A model generated the notes under the pieces. The model was not told where the DNA came from. It saw nothing but the letters and a program-made list of their open reading frames with translations, and made no database searches. Position numbers and translations under genes: made by a program. Of a DNA stretch of 64,000 nucleotides, positions 56,040-64,000 are shown in pieces. The stretch comes from an uncultured Alistipes sp. (GTDB taxonomy: Bacteria; Bacteroidota; Bacteroidia; Bacteroidales; Rikenellaceae): positions 124,001 through 188,000 of the forward strand of contig CANQDE010000004.1 in the NCBI GenBank assembly GCA_947591475.1, written 5' to 3'. How positions within the stretch are numbered: position 1 is the first letter of the stretch; every line of letters begins with the position of its first letter.

Positions 56040-57452
56040 GTGCTGCCGGAACGGTTCATAGAGCGCGTGTCGTGCGATTTGGGCGAAGCGGAGGGGCGGG
56101 CCTTGTGCGAGGCGCTCGATACGCCGTCGCCCGTCGCCGTGCGGCTGCATCCGACGAAGGTCGGGACGGCGTGCGGCTTGCTGAACGAACTATCGGCGAG
56201 TTTGCCGGCGTTGACGTTCGACCGGCCCATTCCGTGGTCGCCGCAAGGCTGGTACTTGACCGAACGGCCTTCGTTCACGTTCGATACCGATTTCCATGCC
56301 GGAGCCTATTACGTGCAGGAACCGTCGTCGCAGTTGGTGGGCCATCTGTTGCGGAACGTCGAGACCCGAGGCGCTCGCATCTTGGATATGTGTGCCGCAC
56401 CTGGCGGCAAGACGACGCTTTATGCCTCGATGGTCGGGGCTGACGGGTTAGTTGTTGCCAATGAAATCGACCGGCGGCGGGCCGCTGTACTGGCCGACAA
56501 TGTGCGGAAGTGGGGCACGGGCAATGTGGCCGTAACGGTTTGCGAACCGCGTTCGTTGGGCGACTGCGAAGGATGGTTCGACGTGGTGGCTGTGGACGCT
56601 CCTTGCTCGGGTGAGGGGATGTTCCGCAAAGACCCCGATGCCCGTGCGGAATGGAGCGAAGCCAACGTGCATCTGTGCGCCCGTCGGCAGGACGAAATTT
56701 TGCGGGAGGCGTGGCGAGCGTTGTGGCCCGGTGGCACGTTGATTTACAGCACCTGCACGTTCAACCGCGAGGAGGACGAGGGCTCGTTGGAGCGGATGCT
56801 CGCATGGGCGGGCGATGAAGCGGAACCGTCGGACGAAGTGCCGGTCGATGCGGCTTGGGGCATCGTTTGCGGCACGGTCGGGCCTTTCCGGACCTATCGG
56901 TTTTATCCGCATCGGGCGTGCGGCGAGGGGTTTTTCGCCGCTGTGGCCCGCAAGGCTGGGCCTGCGGAGGGGATAAGGCGGAACCGGCTATCGAAATCGA
57001 AAGCGCGACGGTCGGTCGTCGCTTCGGCCGACCGGCAGGCGACGGCCGAAGCGGCCCGTTGGCTGCTGGAACCCGAACGGATGCAGTTCGTGATGGCCGC
57101 CGATACGCTCTATGCGTGGTACGGCCCGCAAGCCGAGACGGTGCGGATGCTGTCGGAACGGGTGCCGGTCATTTACTCGGGTGTTGCGCTGGGGCAGCTC
57201 TTCAAAGGTCGGCTGAAACCCGATCCTGCACTGGCTTTCTGTACGGAGCTGAATCGGGCGGCGCTCCCGATTGCGGAATTGAATGCGGAACAGGCCCTGC
57301 GCTATCTGCGGCGGCAGGAGGTCGAAGCGTCGGCGTTCGTCGAAGGGATGAATTTGGTGTGCGCTCGCGGGCGGGCCTTGGGGTTTGCCAAGCGAATCGG
57401 TGCGCGTGTGAATAATTTGTACCCAGCATCGCTCCGAATTATTACTAATTAG
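56040..57452 (+). CDS. RsmF/NSUN-type rRNA cytosine-5 methyltransferase
   Basis: This 470-residue protein starts at GTG 56040. The SAM-binding motif is CAAPGGKTT, motif IV is DAPCSGEGMFRKD with one catalytic Cys, and motif VI is STCTFNREED with the second Cys. The C-terminal third looks like the RsmF PUA-like extension (ALRYLRRQEVEASAF). It methylates a cytosine in 16S rRNA in homologues; the exact site here is inferred. It is the last gene of the trkA operon. Confidence 0.88.
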   Translation: MLPERFIERVSCDLGEAEGRALCEALDTPSPVAVRLHPTKVGTACGLLNELSASLPALTFDRPIPWSPQGWYLTERPSFTFDTDFHAGAYYVQEPSSQLVGHLLRNVETRGARILDMCAAPGGKTTLYASMVGADGLVVANEIDRRRAAVLADNVRKWGTGNVAVTVCEPRSLGDCEGWFDVVAVDAPCSGEGMFRKDPDARAEWSEANVHLCARRQDEILREAWRALWPGGTLIYSTCTFNREEDEGSLERMLAWAGDEAEPSDEVPVDAAWGIVCGTVGPFRTYRFYPHRACGEGFFAAVARKAGPAEGIRRNRLSKSKARRSVVASADRQATAEAARWLLEPERMQFVMAADTLYAWYGPQAETVRMLSERVPVIYSGVALGQLFKGRLKPDPALAFCTELNRAALPIAELNAEQALRYLRRQEVEASAFVEGMNLVCARGRALGFAKRIGARVNNLYPASLRIITN

Positions 57453-57504
57453 CTTGAGAAGGGTCTTTTTGTCGGGTTATGGAGTTGACTATGGAAGAAA
57501 ACGG

Positions 57505-57532
57505 GCCGATCCGTGCCAGTTAATAAAAAGGC
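57505..57532. repeat. Short dispersed motif GATCCGTGCCAGTTAATAAA
   Basis: This matches the sequences at 8652, 43190 and 43838. It is immediately followed by family B copy 3 in the methyltransferase-merR spacer (57453-57733). Confidence 0.5.
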
Positions 57533-57539
57533 GATTATA

Positions 57540-57680
57540 TACAAAATTACACGAACGGTAATCCAAAACCGTAAGACCTTGCGGGTTCCGCCCGAAGCCC
57601 CCGCCAAGGCGGGGGTTTAGGGGGGGGTCAAATCTGCAAACGCGGCGAAGCCGCGAGCGGCACGACCGGCGACAATGTAA
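57540..57680 (+). repeat. Dispersed structured repeat, family B, copy 3
   Basis: GTAAGACCT and GGGTTCCGCCCGAAG lead into hairpin A (57598-57615, CCCCCGCC/GGCGGGGG), then TTTAGGGGGGGGTCAAATC with a G8 tract, and hairpin B (57641-57655, CGCGGC-GAA-GCCGCG). It fills most of the 281-bp spacer before merR; no gene is supported there. Confidence 0.75.
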
Positions 57681-57733
57681 ATACATTCGCCAACTCGATT
57701 CGGTGTAAATGGTATATTGTTACCAATAAGAAA

Positions 57734-58381
57734 ATGGAAAAGATGTTTTATACGATGGGCGAGGTGGCCGAGATGTTCGATGTCAATCAGTCGTTGATTC
57801 GGCATTGGGAGAGACAGTTCGACGTGCTGCGCCCCAAACGCAACAAAAAGGGCAATCGGCTCTTTTCGCCGCAGGATGTCGAACGGTTGAAGGTCATCTA
57901 TCATTTGGTCAAGGAGCGCGGCATGACGCTCGACGGGGCCCGTAAGGCATTGCGCCGGCATCGGGCTGACGAGGGTGTCCCGCGCGAGGTCGAGTTGATG
58001 GAGCGGTTGCAGCGGATTCGGTCGTTGTTGGTCGAGGTGCGGGAGGAGCTCAAGGAGGGCCCCGTCGGCGCTTATACGGAGCGGGTGGCCGATGTTCCGG
58101 AGGAGGTCGAATCGCATTCGGCGGCCGTTGCCGAGGAGCGTGCAGTTGAGGAACCCGCTGTCGAAAAGGCTGCCGTCGAAGAAGAAGTTCTTGCTGTGCC
58201 GGAGGCCGTGCGGACTGTGCCTTCGGTGGTTGAAGAAGAACCGGCGGCAAATCCGGCTTCCGAAACGGAATCGGCACAGCAGCAACAGCAAGCAGCCCGT
58301 CCGAATCGGAAATTGCGTCGCCGGAAAGACGATGACGACAACAACGAATTGTTTGCTTTTTACGAGCAGTCGCTATTCTGA
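57734..58381 (+). CDS. MerR-family transcriptional regulator
   Basis: The protein has 215 residues. Residues 1-75 form a MerR winged helix (MEKMFYTMGEVAEMFDVNQS, LIRHWERQFDVLRPKRNKKGNR, FSPQDVERLKVIYHLVKERG). A Glu/Ala-rich low-complexity stretch (~115-190) follows, and the tail RRRKDDDDNNELFAFYEQSLF is basic then acidic. No sensor Cys is visible. This form is common in Bacteroidota; its target is unknown. Confidence 0.9.
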   Translation: MEKMFYTMGEVAEMFDVNQSLIRHWERQFDVLRPKRNKKGNRLFSPQDVERLKVIYHLVKERGMTLDGARKALRRHRADEGVPREVELMERLQRIRSLLVEVREELKEGPVGAYTERVADVPEEVESHSAAVAEERAVEEPAVEKAAVEEEVLAVPEAVRTVPSVVEEEPAANPASETESAQQQQQAARPNRKLRRRKDDDDNNELFAFYEQSLF

Positions 58382-58460
58382 CGGAGCTCGTTGCGGACAG
58401 TTTGCGAACCCTCGACCCGACGTCATCGAAAAGCGGACTCGCTAATTCGATAAGATATAA

Positions 58461-58745
58461 ATGGTGTATGTGGTAAATATGTCATCTATTTCAAAAAATA
58501 TATTCGGCATATACTCAAGCACATTTTATCAATGTGTGGTAGTCATTAGTTTGATTGTAGCCATTTGCTATACGATATGGGAAATATACACAGGCTTATT
58601 CAACGGTAAAAAAGCAATAATAGACATATGGGCTTTAGTAACATGTCTAACCTATCTTATAGGAAAAAAGAATAAATATAAATACATGATAATGTGGATA
58701 GTGCTGTTTTCTCAGCTCATGTTGGCATTATGTATTGTAAAATAA
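58461..58745 (+). CDS. AT-rich small membrane protein of unknown function
   Basis: This 94-residue reading frame has about three hydrophobic helices (~20-46, 52-68 and 75-93). I recognise no family. Its codons (AAA, ATA, TTA, AAT) are strikingly AT-rich against G+C-rich neighbours on both sides, which suggests recent acquisition. It sits between merR and nif3 with short gaps (79 and 40 bp). An alternative start is the Met at residue 7 (MSSISKNIFG). Confidence 0.6.
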   Translation: MVYVVNMSSISKNIFGIYSSTFYQCVVVISLIVAICYTIWEIYTGLFNGKKAIIDIWALVTCLTYLIGKKNKYKYMIMWIVLFSQLMLALCIVK

Positions 58746-58785
58746 AATATTGTAGGATATTCCCTAATAAAAATTCGATAATCGT

Positions 58786-59610
58786 ATGTTGATTCGCGAA
58801 ATAGCCGCCGTGATCGAGGCGTTTGCGCCGCTCGCGTGGCAGGAGGATTACGACAATGCGGGATTGATCGTCGGTCGTCCCGAAGATGAGGTGCATGCCG
58901 CCTTGCTGGCCGTGGACGTTACAGAGGAGGTACTCGACGAAGCCGAAGCGGAAGGGTGCGATTTGGTGATTACGCATCATCCGATCGTCTTCCGCGCGTT
59001 GAAACGGTTCAATTCGGCCGATTACGTGCAGCGGTGCGTCGAGCGGGCCATCCGGCGCGGAATTGCGCTCTATGCCTGCCACACGAACCTCGACAGCGCG
59101 CCGCACGGCATGAGCTGGCAGCTGGCTGAATCGTTGGAAATCGGGGAGTTGTGCGTGTTGCAGCCGGCCGAACGGTTGCAGCTTGCGGCGTGCGGTTCGT
59201 GGGCGGACGGCATCGGTGCCGAAGTGGGGTTCGGCGTGGTCGGAAATTTGCCCGAACCGGTTGCGACGATGGATTTCATGCGCCGGATGCAACGGCTGTT
59301 GGAGGTACGGTGTGTGCGGTACAGCGACCTCGTTCGTCCGGAGGTGCGGCGCGTGGCGGTCTGCACGGGGGCGGGCGCTTCGCTGATCGGCGATGCCCGG
59401 CGCGCGGGTGCCGATCTATACGTAACGGCCGACCTGAAATACAACGACTTCATGACCCCCGACAAAGCCCTCGTCGTGGCGGACATCGGCCATTTCGAGA
59501 GCGAATATTGTGCAATTCGGCTATTGTTTGCCGTTTTATCGAAAAAATTGCTTAACTTTGCCATTCGCAAGAGCGAGTGCTCGCGCAATCCCGTAAATTA
59601 TTTGGTGTAA
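58786..59610 (+). CDS. Nif3-like dinuclear metal centre protein
   Basis: This 274-residue NIF3/YbgI family protein has metal ligands visible in VITHHPIVF (His-His), YACHTNLDSAPHG (His, Asp) and VVADIGHFESE (His, Glu). It ends in NPVNYLV, a family-typical terminus. The length corresponds to the short YbgI form rather than the ~365-residue form common in this phylum. Members form hexameric toroids; a GTP cyclohydrolase-like or other hydrolase role is debated. The next gene's probable promoter lies inside its 3' end. Confidence 0.9.
   Translation: MLIREIAAVIEAFAPLAWQEDYDNAGLIVGRPEDEVHAALLAVDVTEEVLDEAEAEGCDLVITHHPIVFRALKRFNSADYVQRCVERAIRRGIALYACHTNLDSAPHGMSWQLAESLEIGELCVLQPAERLQLAACGSWADGIGAEVGFGVVGNLPEPVATMDFMRRMQRLLEVRCVRYSDLVRPEVRRVAVCTGAGASLIGDARRAGADLYVTADLKYNDFMTPDKALVVADIGHFESEYCAIRLLFAVLSKKLLNFAIRKSECSRNPVNYLV
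59553..59560 (+). promoter_or_regulatory. -7 box for the zinc-ribbon gene inside nif3
   Basis: TAACTTTG matches TAnnTTTG, with TTTG at 59527-59530 about 22 bp upstream. It lies 76 bp before the zinc-ribbon protein start, so that gene can be expressed separately from nif3. Confidence 0.5.
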
Positions 59611-59635
59611 GTCTAATAAGGATTCGTATCAGGAT

Positions 59636-60400
59636 ATGGCAACGCAAAAGAAGACCGCCGAGGTGGATTACTCCATGCAGGAGAAAATTTTGGCCCTCTA
59701 TGAATTACAGAAAATCGACAGCCGGATCGACGAGATCAACAAGGTGAAGGGCGAACTGCCGCTGGCCGTGCAGGGACTCGACGATGAACTGGCCGGACTC
59801 AAAGAGCGCACCGATAAGATCAACAAGGAGATCGAGGAACTCAATACGCTGACCAAACAACGCAAACGCGAGATCGACCAAGCTCGTATCATGATTGCCA
59901 ATTACAAGGAGCAGCAGAACAACGTGCGCAACAATCGCGAGTACGATGCCATTTCGAAGGAGATCGAGTATCAGGAGCTGGAGATTTCGCTGGCCGAGAA
60001 GCGGTTGAAAGAGTATGCGGCGGCAATCAAGGCGAAGAAGGTGCAGCTGGAAGATACGGAACATATCATCGAAGAACGGCGGGCCGATTTGGAGGCGAAA
60101 CGGCAGGAACTCGATGGCATCGAGGCCGAAACGGCTCCGCAGGTCGCCGAATTCGAGGCGCAGGCCGAGAAAGCCAAGGTGCGGATTGACGAACGTCTGC
60201 TGGTGGCTTACGAACGCATCCGTCATAATTTCCGGAACGGGCTGGCCGTGGTTCCCATTCGTCGCGATGCGTGCGGCGGTTGCTACAACCATATTCCGCC
60301 GCAGCGTCAGGCCGATATTCGGCAGGGCAAGAAACTCATCGTCTGCGAATACTGCGGGCGCATTTTAGTCGATGACCCCGAGACGGTGGAGGAGGCTTAA
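59636..60400 (+). CDS. Coiled-coil protein with C4-type zinc ribbon
   Basis: The protein has 254 residues. Residues ~35-190 form a long antiparallel coiled coil (ELAGLKERTDKINKEIEELN and following heptads). The C-terminus has CGGC and CEYC pairs (DACGGCYNHIPPQRQADIRQ, LIVCEYCGRIL) that should bind one zinc. The family, often next to nif3, is thought to bind nucleic acid; function is not established. A terminator follows. Confidence 0.9.
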   Translation: MATQKKTAEVDYSMQEKILALYELQKIDSRIDEINKVKGELPLAVQGLDDELAGLKERTDKINKEIEELNTLTKQRKREIDQARIMIANYKEQQNNVRNNREYDAISKEIEYQELEISLAEKRLKEYAAAIKAKKVQLEDTEHIIEERRADLEAKRQELDGIEAETAPQVAEFEAQAEKAKVRIDERLLVAYERIRHNFRNGLAVVPIRRDACGGCYNHIPPQRQADIRQGKKLIVCEYCGRILVDDPETVEEA

Positions 60401-60442
60401 CGGAAAAGATGCGACCGGTAAGTGTGCCGGTCGGAAAAACAA

Positions 60443-60477
60443 GGGGCTGTCTGCGATTCGTCGGGCAGCCCTTTTTG
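60443..60477 (+). terminator. Rho-independent terminator after the zinc-ribbon gene
   Basis: GGGCTGTC pairs with GGCAGCCC (one G-U) across a 12-base loop, followed by TTTTTG. It ends the nif3/zinc-ribbon transcript. Confidence 0.75.
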
Positions 60478-60521
60478 TTCAAGATGAAAAGACCGTAAAA
60501 CCAGCGAAAGAAAGATAAGGA

Positions 60522-61100
60522 ATGGAGCCGTTAATAAAAATCGTTCGGATTCGCTCCCGAGAGGAGACGAGTTGGCCGAAAGTATGGGAGATTTATCGTC
60601 AGGCGTTTCCGGAAAACGAACAATGGAACGAAACCGCTTACGACAAGGCGTTCGACGATCCGTTGTTCGAGACCGATGCCGTTACGCTCGACGGCGCGGT
60701 CGTCGGCCTGTTGTTTCATTGGCAGGTCGGGGCCTATCGGTACATCGAACACTTCGCCGTCGCTACCGAAATGCGTGGCCGGAACATCGGCACGCAGACC
60801 TTGGCCGCGTTTTTCAAGTATGCCGGAGAACGGGTCGTGTTGGAGATCGACCCGCCCGAAGATGCGGTTTCCATCCGGCGCCTGCATTTCTATGAACGGG
60901 CGGGATTTGTCGCCAATCCCGATTATGAATACCTGCATCCTTGTTATCGTCCGCCTTTCGAGCCTTATCGGCTGGTCTTGTTGAGCCGTCCGCAGGCGCT
61001 CACGCACGAGGAGGCTCGACGCTTTGCGGATTTCGTGCGCGAACGAATTCTAAGCCGATACTCGGAGAACGAGCATCCGGAACTGCCCGTAATCAGTTGA
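60522..61100 (+). CDS. GNAT-family N-acetyltransferase
   Basis: This 192-residue protein has a GNAT fold with the acetyl-CoA pyrophosphate loop RGRNIGTQTLAAFF (motif A) preceded by YIEHFAVATEM. FYERAGFVANPDYEYL is motif B. The substrate is unknown. Its 3' end overlaps the convergent relA/spoT gene by 8 bp. Confidence 0.85.
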   Translation: MEPLIKIVRIRSREETSWPKVWEIYRQAFPENEQWNETAYDKAFDDPLFETDAVTLDGAVVGLLFHWQVGAYRYIEHFAVATEMRGRNIGTQTLAAFFKYAGERVVLEIDPPEDAVSIRRLHFYERAGFVANPDYEYLHPCYRPPFEPYRLVLLSRPQALTHEEARRFADFVRERILSRYSENEHPELPVIS

Positions 61101-63300
61101 TGCGGTAGGCTTTCTGCACGCCGCGAATGCGCAGCATGGAGTGGATCAGTGTGTCGACGATGTTTGCGCCCGGCACCTCGACGGAGACCGTGCCCTGCAA
61201 GGTGCCGCCGCTCGTCGATTCGAATGCCAGCGACCGGATGTTCAGTTTCAGATCGCGGCTGATGACCTCCGTGATGTGGTTCGCCATGCCAGTCGTGTCG
61301 GCTGCGATGACGCGGATCGTAACGCGGAATGCCCCCTCGGCCGACTTCCGCCAACGGGCTGCGATGATGCGGTAGGGGTAATTTTCCCGCATGCGGCGGG
61401 CGTTCGGGCAGTCCGTGCGGTGGATGGTGATGCCCGAATTGATGGTGATGAATCCGAAGATGTCGTCGCCCTTAATCGGGTTGCAGCACTTCGCCAGTTT
61501 GTATTGGATTTTCGACAGGTCGTCGTCGATGACCAAGGCATCTTGCGACGAACTGGCGGAGGGTTCGCGCGTTGCGGCGTTGGCGTTCTTTTGCCGTTCG
61601 ATCTCCGCGGCTGCGGCCCGCCGCTCTTCGGCCGCTTCGCCCGACAGATGGCGGACGAGTATCTCCTTGATGCTGCCGAAGTCGATTTTCTGCGTCGCGA
61701 TCATGGCGTAAACCTCCGTGCCGAGCCGCAGTTTGAAGTATTTTCCCAAATAGGCGACCGCTTCGTCGATCGTCATGGGGAGCTTCCAGTTTTTCAGCTT
61801 GCGTTCCAGCTCCTCGCGACCCATGCGCGTGTGTTTGGCCTGCTCCTCGCGCAGGAACGATTTGATTTTGGTGCGGGCCTTGGTCGTCGTTACGATGTTG
61901 AGCCAGTCGGATTTGGGCGTCTGGTTCTTCTGGGTCAGAATCTCGACGATGTCGCCGTTGTGGAGCGTTTCGCGGATCGAGACCGCCCGTTGGTTGACCT
62001 TGCCGCCGACGCACGAGCATCCGAGCGACGTGTGGATGTCGAATGCGAAGTCGAGCAGCGAGGCGCCCTCGGGCAGTTTCCGCAGGTCGCCGTTGGGCGT
62101 GAAGACGAAAATTTCGCCCGAAGCCGGTTTGGCATCGAAACGCTGCGCCAGCGAATGGGTCGTGTCTTCGAGCAGTTCGCGCAGGCGGCCGAGCCACATT
62201 TCGCTGGTCTGTGCTCCCTGTCCGACCCCTTTGTAACGCCAATGGGCGGCGATACCGCGTTCGGCGACGGCGTCCATGCGTTCGGTGCGGATCTGCACCT
62301 CGACCCACCGCCCGTCGGCCGAAACCGTCGTGTGGAGCGATTCGTAGCCGTTCGATTTCGGAATGCTGATCCAGTCGCGCATGCGGGTCGGATTGGGCGT
62401 ATAGAAGTCCGTTACGATGGAATAGACCGTCCAGCAGAGCGGTTTTTCCTGCTCGGGCGGACAATCGATGATGATGCGGATGGCGAAGATGTCGTAGACC
62501 CCCTCGAACGGCACGTGCTGTTTGTGCATCTTCGTCCAGATGGAGAAGATCGACTTCGTGCGGCTTTTGATGTGGTATTTCATCCCCATCGCGTCGAGCC
62601 GGTCGGTGATGGGTACTAAAAAGCGGGCGATGAAGTTGCGGCGTTCGTCGGCGCTTTCGGCCAGCTTGTGGACGATGTGTTCGTAGTCCTTAGGCTCGAG
62701 GTATTTCAGCGCGATGTCTTCCAACTCGCTTTTGAGCGAATAAAGTCCCAGTTTGTGGGCGATTTGGGCGTAGAGATTCATCGCCTCCCAACTCTTTTTG
62801 CGATGCTTCTCGTGGGGGAAGATGTCTAACGAACGCATGACCTCCAACCGGTCGGCGAGCTTGATGAGGATGACGCGCGGATCGGTCGAATAGCTGACGA
62901 TCAGGTCGCGGAAGTTGTCGGCCTGTTCCGATGAGACTTTCAGTTTGAGTTCGGAGATGTTCGACAGCCCGACCGTGATGCCGACGACCTGTTCGCCGAA
63001 ACGGTCGTGAATATCCTCCGTCAATTTCAAAAAATCTTCGGGCGGCAGCTGCTTGTGCGCCAGCCGAACGACGTCGTGCAGAATGGTCGCGACGGTCGAA
63101 TTGCGTCCGAGACCGATTTCCGAAATGACGATTTCCGCTACGGCCACGGCGTGGTCGAGCAACGGCGAACCGTCGTAACGGGTAAGGCCGGCGAGTTTTC
63201 CGTCGGCATACTCCAACGCCCCGTCGACCAACTGCTGCGTCTCCTGCGAAAAGCTGCCCCGTACTAACGAACGGAGCTTTTCATAACGTGAAAAGTCCAT
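61093..63300 (-). CDS. RelA/SpoT-family (p)ppGpp synthetase with degenerate hydrolase motif
   Basis: The protein has 735 residues with the long RSH layout. The HD domain (~25-180) keeps His50 and His75-Asp76, but the usual HDxxED reads HDVVRL, so Glu and Asp are replaced by Arg79 and Leu80. The synthetase domain (RDWISIPKSNGYESLHTTV, EVQIRTERMDAVAERGIAAHW) looks intact. TGS (IFVFTPNGDLRKLPEGASLLD), a zinc-finger-like region and a C-terminal ACT domain follow. It probably makes (p)ppGpp on starved ribosomes and has lost hydrolysis; the family is certain, the loss is inferred. The promoter is a palindrome shared with the next gene. Confidence 0.93.
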   Translation of the reverse strand: MDFSRYEKLRSLVRGSFSQETQQLVDGALEYADGKLAGLTRYDGSPLLDHAVAVAEIVISEIGLGRNSTVATILHDVVRLAHKQLPPEDFLKLTEDIHDRFGEQVVGITVGLSNISELKLKVSSEQADNFRDLIVSYSTDPRVILIKLADRLEVMRSLDIFPHEKHRKKSWEAMNLYAQIAHKLGLYSLKSELEDIALKYLEPKDYEHIVHKLAESADERRNFIARFLVPITDRLDAMGMKYHIKSRTKSIFSIWTKMHKQHVPFEGVYDIFAIRIIIDCPPEQEKPLCWTVYSIVTDFYTPNPTRMRDWISIPKSNGYESLHTTVSADGRWVEVQIRTERMDAVAERGIAAHWRYKGVGQGAQTSEMWLGRLRELLEDTTHSLAQRFDAKPASGEIFVFTPNGDLRKLPEGASLLDFAFDIHTSLGCSCVGGKVNQRAVSIRETLHNGDIVEILTQKNQTPKSDWLNIVTTTKARTKIKSFLREEQAKHTRMGREELERKLKNWKLPMTIDEAVAYLGKYFKLRLGTEVYAMIATQKIDFGSIKEILVRHLSGEAAEERRAAAAEIERQKNANAATREPSASSSQDALVIDDDLSKIQYKLAKCCNPIKGDDIFGFITINSGITIHRTDCPNARRMRENYPYRIIAARWRKSAEGAFRVTIRVIAADTTGMANHITEVISRDLKLNIRSLAFESTSGGTLQGTVSVEVPGANIVDTLIHSMLRIRGVQKAYRIN

Positions 63301-63326
63301 AACGCTCTCCCCTTAATCCTTGGCGA

Positions 63327-63355
63327 CAAATATAGGAAAAAAATTCCTATATTTG
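63327..63355. promoter_or_regulatory. Palindromic divergent promoter (relA/spoT and hemolysin-III genes)
   Basis: CAAATATAGGAA (63327-63338) and TTCCTATATTTG (63344-63355) form a perfect 12-bp inverted repeat around five A. Each arm is a TATATTTG -7 box pointing outwards, one toward the relA/spoT homologue (start 63300) and one toward the hemolysin-III gene (start 63377). Confidence 0.75.
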
Positions 63356-63376
63356 AGACGGAAAGGAGGGCAGGCT

Positions 63377-64000
63377 ATGAAGGAGCGCGAACAGACGACG
63401 AAACGGACGATTTATGTCCCAACAGTGGGCGAGGAGATTGCCAATACAGTGTCGCATGGCGTGATGTCGTTCTTGACTTTGTTGGCGTTGCCTTTCGCTG
63501 CGGTCTGGGCTTACGTCCACGATGCGGGTGGGGTGCTGGCTTCGATTTCGGTGTCGGTTTTCGTGGTGTCGATTTTTCTGATGTTCCTTGCGTCGACTCT
63601 TTACCATTCGATGAATCCCCATTCGCGCCACAAAGAGGTGTTCCATATCCTCGACCATATTTTCATCTATGTGGCCATTGCCGGAAGCTATACGCCGATC
63701 GCCCTGTCGGTCATCGGCGGGTGGCAAGGCGTCGTCATTACGGCGGTGCAATGGGCGATGGTGCTTTTCGGAATTTTTTATAAGTCGCTGTCACGTAAAT
63801 CGATACCGGCAATTAGTCTGACCATCTATTTGGTGATGGGGTGGACGATTCTTTTTTTTCTGCCGGTCTTTCTGCGGCAGGCTTCGGCACCGTTGGCGGC
63901 GCTCATCGCGATCGGCGGATTGTTCTATACGCTCGGAGCATGGTTCTATGCCCGTCAAGGGTTCCGTTATCACCATTTGGTTTGGCATTTGCTTATCAAT
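63377..64000 (+). CDS. Hemolysin III/YqfA family membrane protein (3' end beyond window)
   Basis: The frame is open for 208 codons from ATG 63377 to the window edge. It has about six or seven hydrophobic helices and the family's conserved positions: IANTVSHG, ASTLYHSMNP, ILDHIFIYVAIAGSYTP and the C-terminal FRYHHLVWHL. These Ser/His/Asp residues match the metal site of the PAQR/hemolysin-III superfamily. Only a few residues appear to be missing. Function in bacteria is uncertain (membrane homeostasis has been proposed). Confidence 0.9.
   Translation, partial: MKEREQTTKRTIYVPTVGEEIANTVSHGVMSFLTLLALPFAAVWAYVHDAGGVLASISVSVFVVSIFLMFLASTLYHSMNPHSRHKEVFHILDHIFIYVAIAGSYTPIALSVIGGWQGVVITAVQWAMVLFGIFYKSLSRKSIPAISLTIYLVMGWTILFFLPVFLRQASAPLAALIAIGGLFYTLGAWFYARQGFRYHHLVWHLLIN

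Overview
The window reads as a chromosomal piece of a gut-type Bacteroidota, most likely Rikenellaceae/Alistipes-like. This is inferred from G+C-rich coding sequence, two SusC/SusD pairs, a hybrid two-component sensor (HTCS), Bacteroidota-type promoters (TTG, about 20 bp, then TAnnTTTG), A-rich translation leaders in place of strong Shine-Dalgarno sites, and families such as DUF1573, SIMPL, DUF4960 and GH3-type adenylating enzymes. I see no phage, conjugative or insertion-sequence genes and no CRISPR array.

Positions 1-25,200 form a pectin (rhamnogalacturonan-I type) utilization locus. Leftward genes include the start of a GH2 beta-galactosidase, two rhamnogalacturonan acetylesterase-type proteins (one with two SGNH domains), a GH115 alpha-glucuronidase fused to an SGNH esterase domain, L-rhamnose mutarotase, a GH28 polygalacturonase-type enzyme, a GH2 enzyme lacking the usual acid/base residue, and SusD/SusC. 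Rightward genes are a double-domain GH43, a GH51 arabinofuranosidase and two GH53 galactanases. The expected division of labour is removal of acetyl, arabinan, galactan and uronic-acid decorations, cleavage of the backbone, and conversion of released rhamnose.

Positions 25,200-39,330 form a fructan locus closely resembling the Bacteroides levan/inulin locus: SusC, SusD and a DUF4960 surface glycan-binding lipoprotein, a convergent HTCS with a sugar-binding-protein-like sensor, then GH32, an MFS sugar permease and a PfkB fructokinase. Only one GH32 is present and it looks periplasmic and exo-acting.

Positions 39,500-64,000 are mostly housekeeping: tRNA-Gly(GCC), SIMPL, DUF1573, a kinase-like WG-repeat protein, SlyD, leuS, an esterase, prfA, a small plug/TonB-C protein, menA-xseA, tRNA-Arg(CCU), a trkA/GH3/deoxynucleoside kinase/rRNA methyltransferase operon, merR, nif3, a zinc-ribbon protein, GNAT, a relA/spoT homologue and the start of a hemolysin-III family gene.

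The most unusual content is non-coding or structural. (1) At least two families of dispersed intergenic repeats carry hairpins whose stems differ between copies yet stay paired; several copies overlap the stop codon of the upstream gene. (2) A two-gene DUF4160-DUF2442 cassette is bracketed by about 150-170-bp direct repeats. (3) G9 tracts lie inside the coding regions of one SusC gene and the HTCS gene and could permit slippage.
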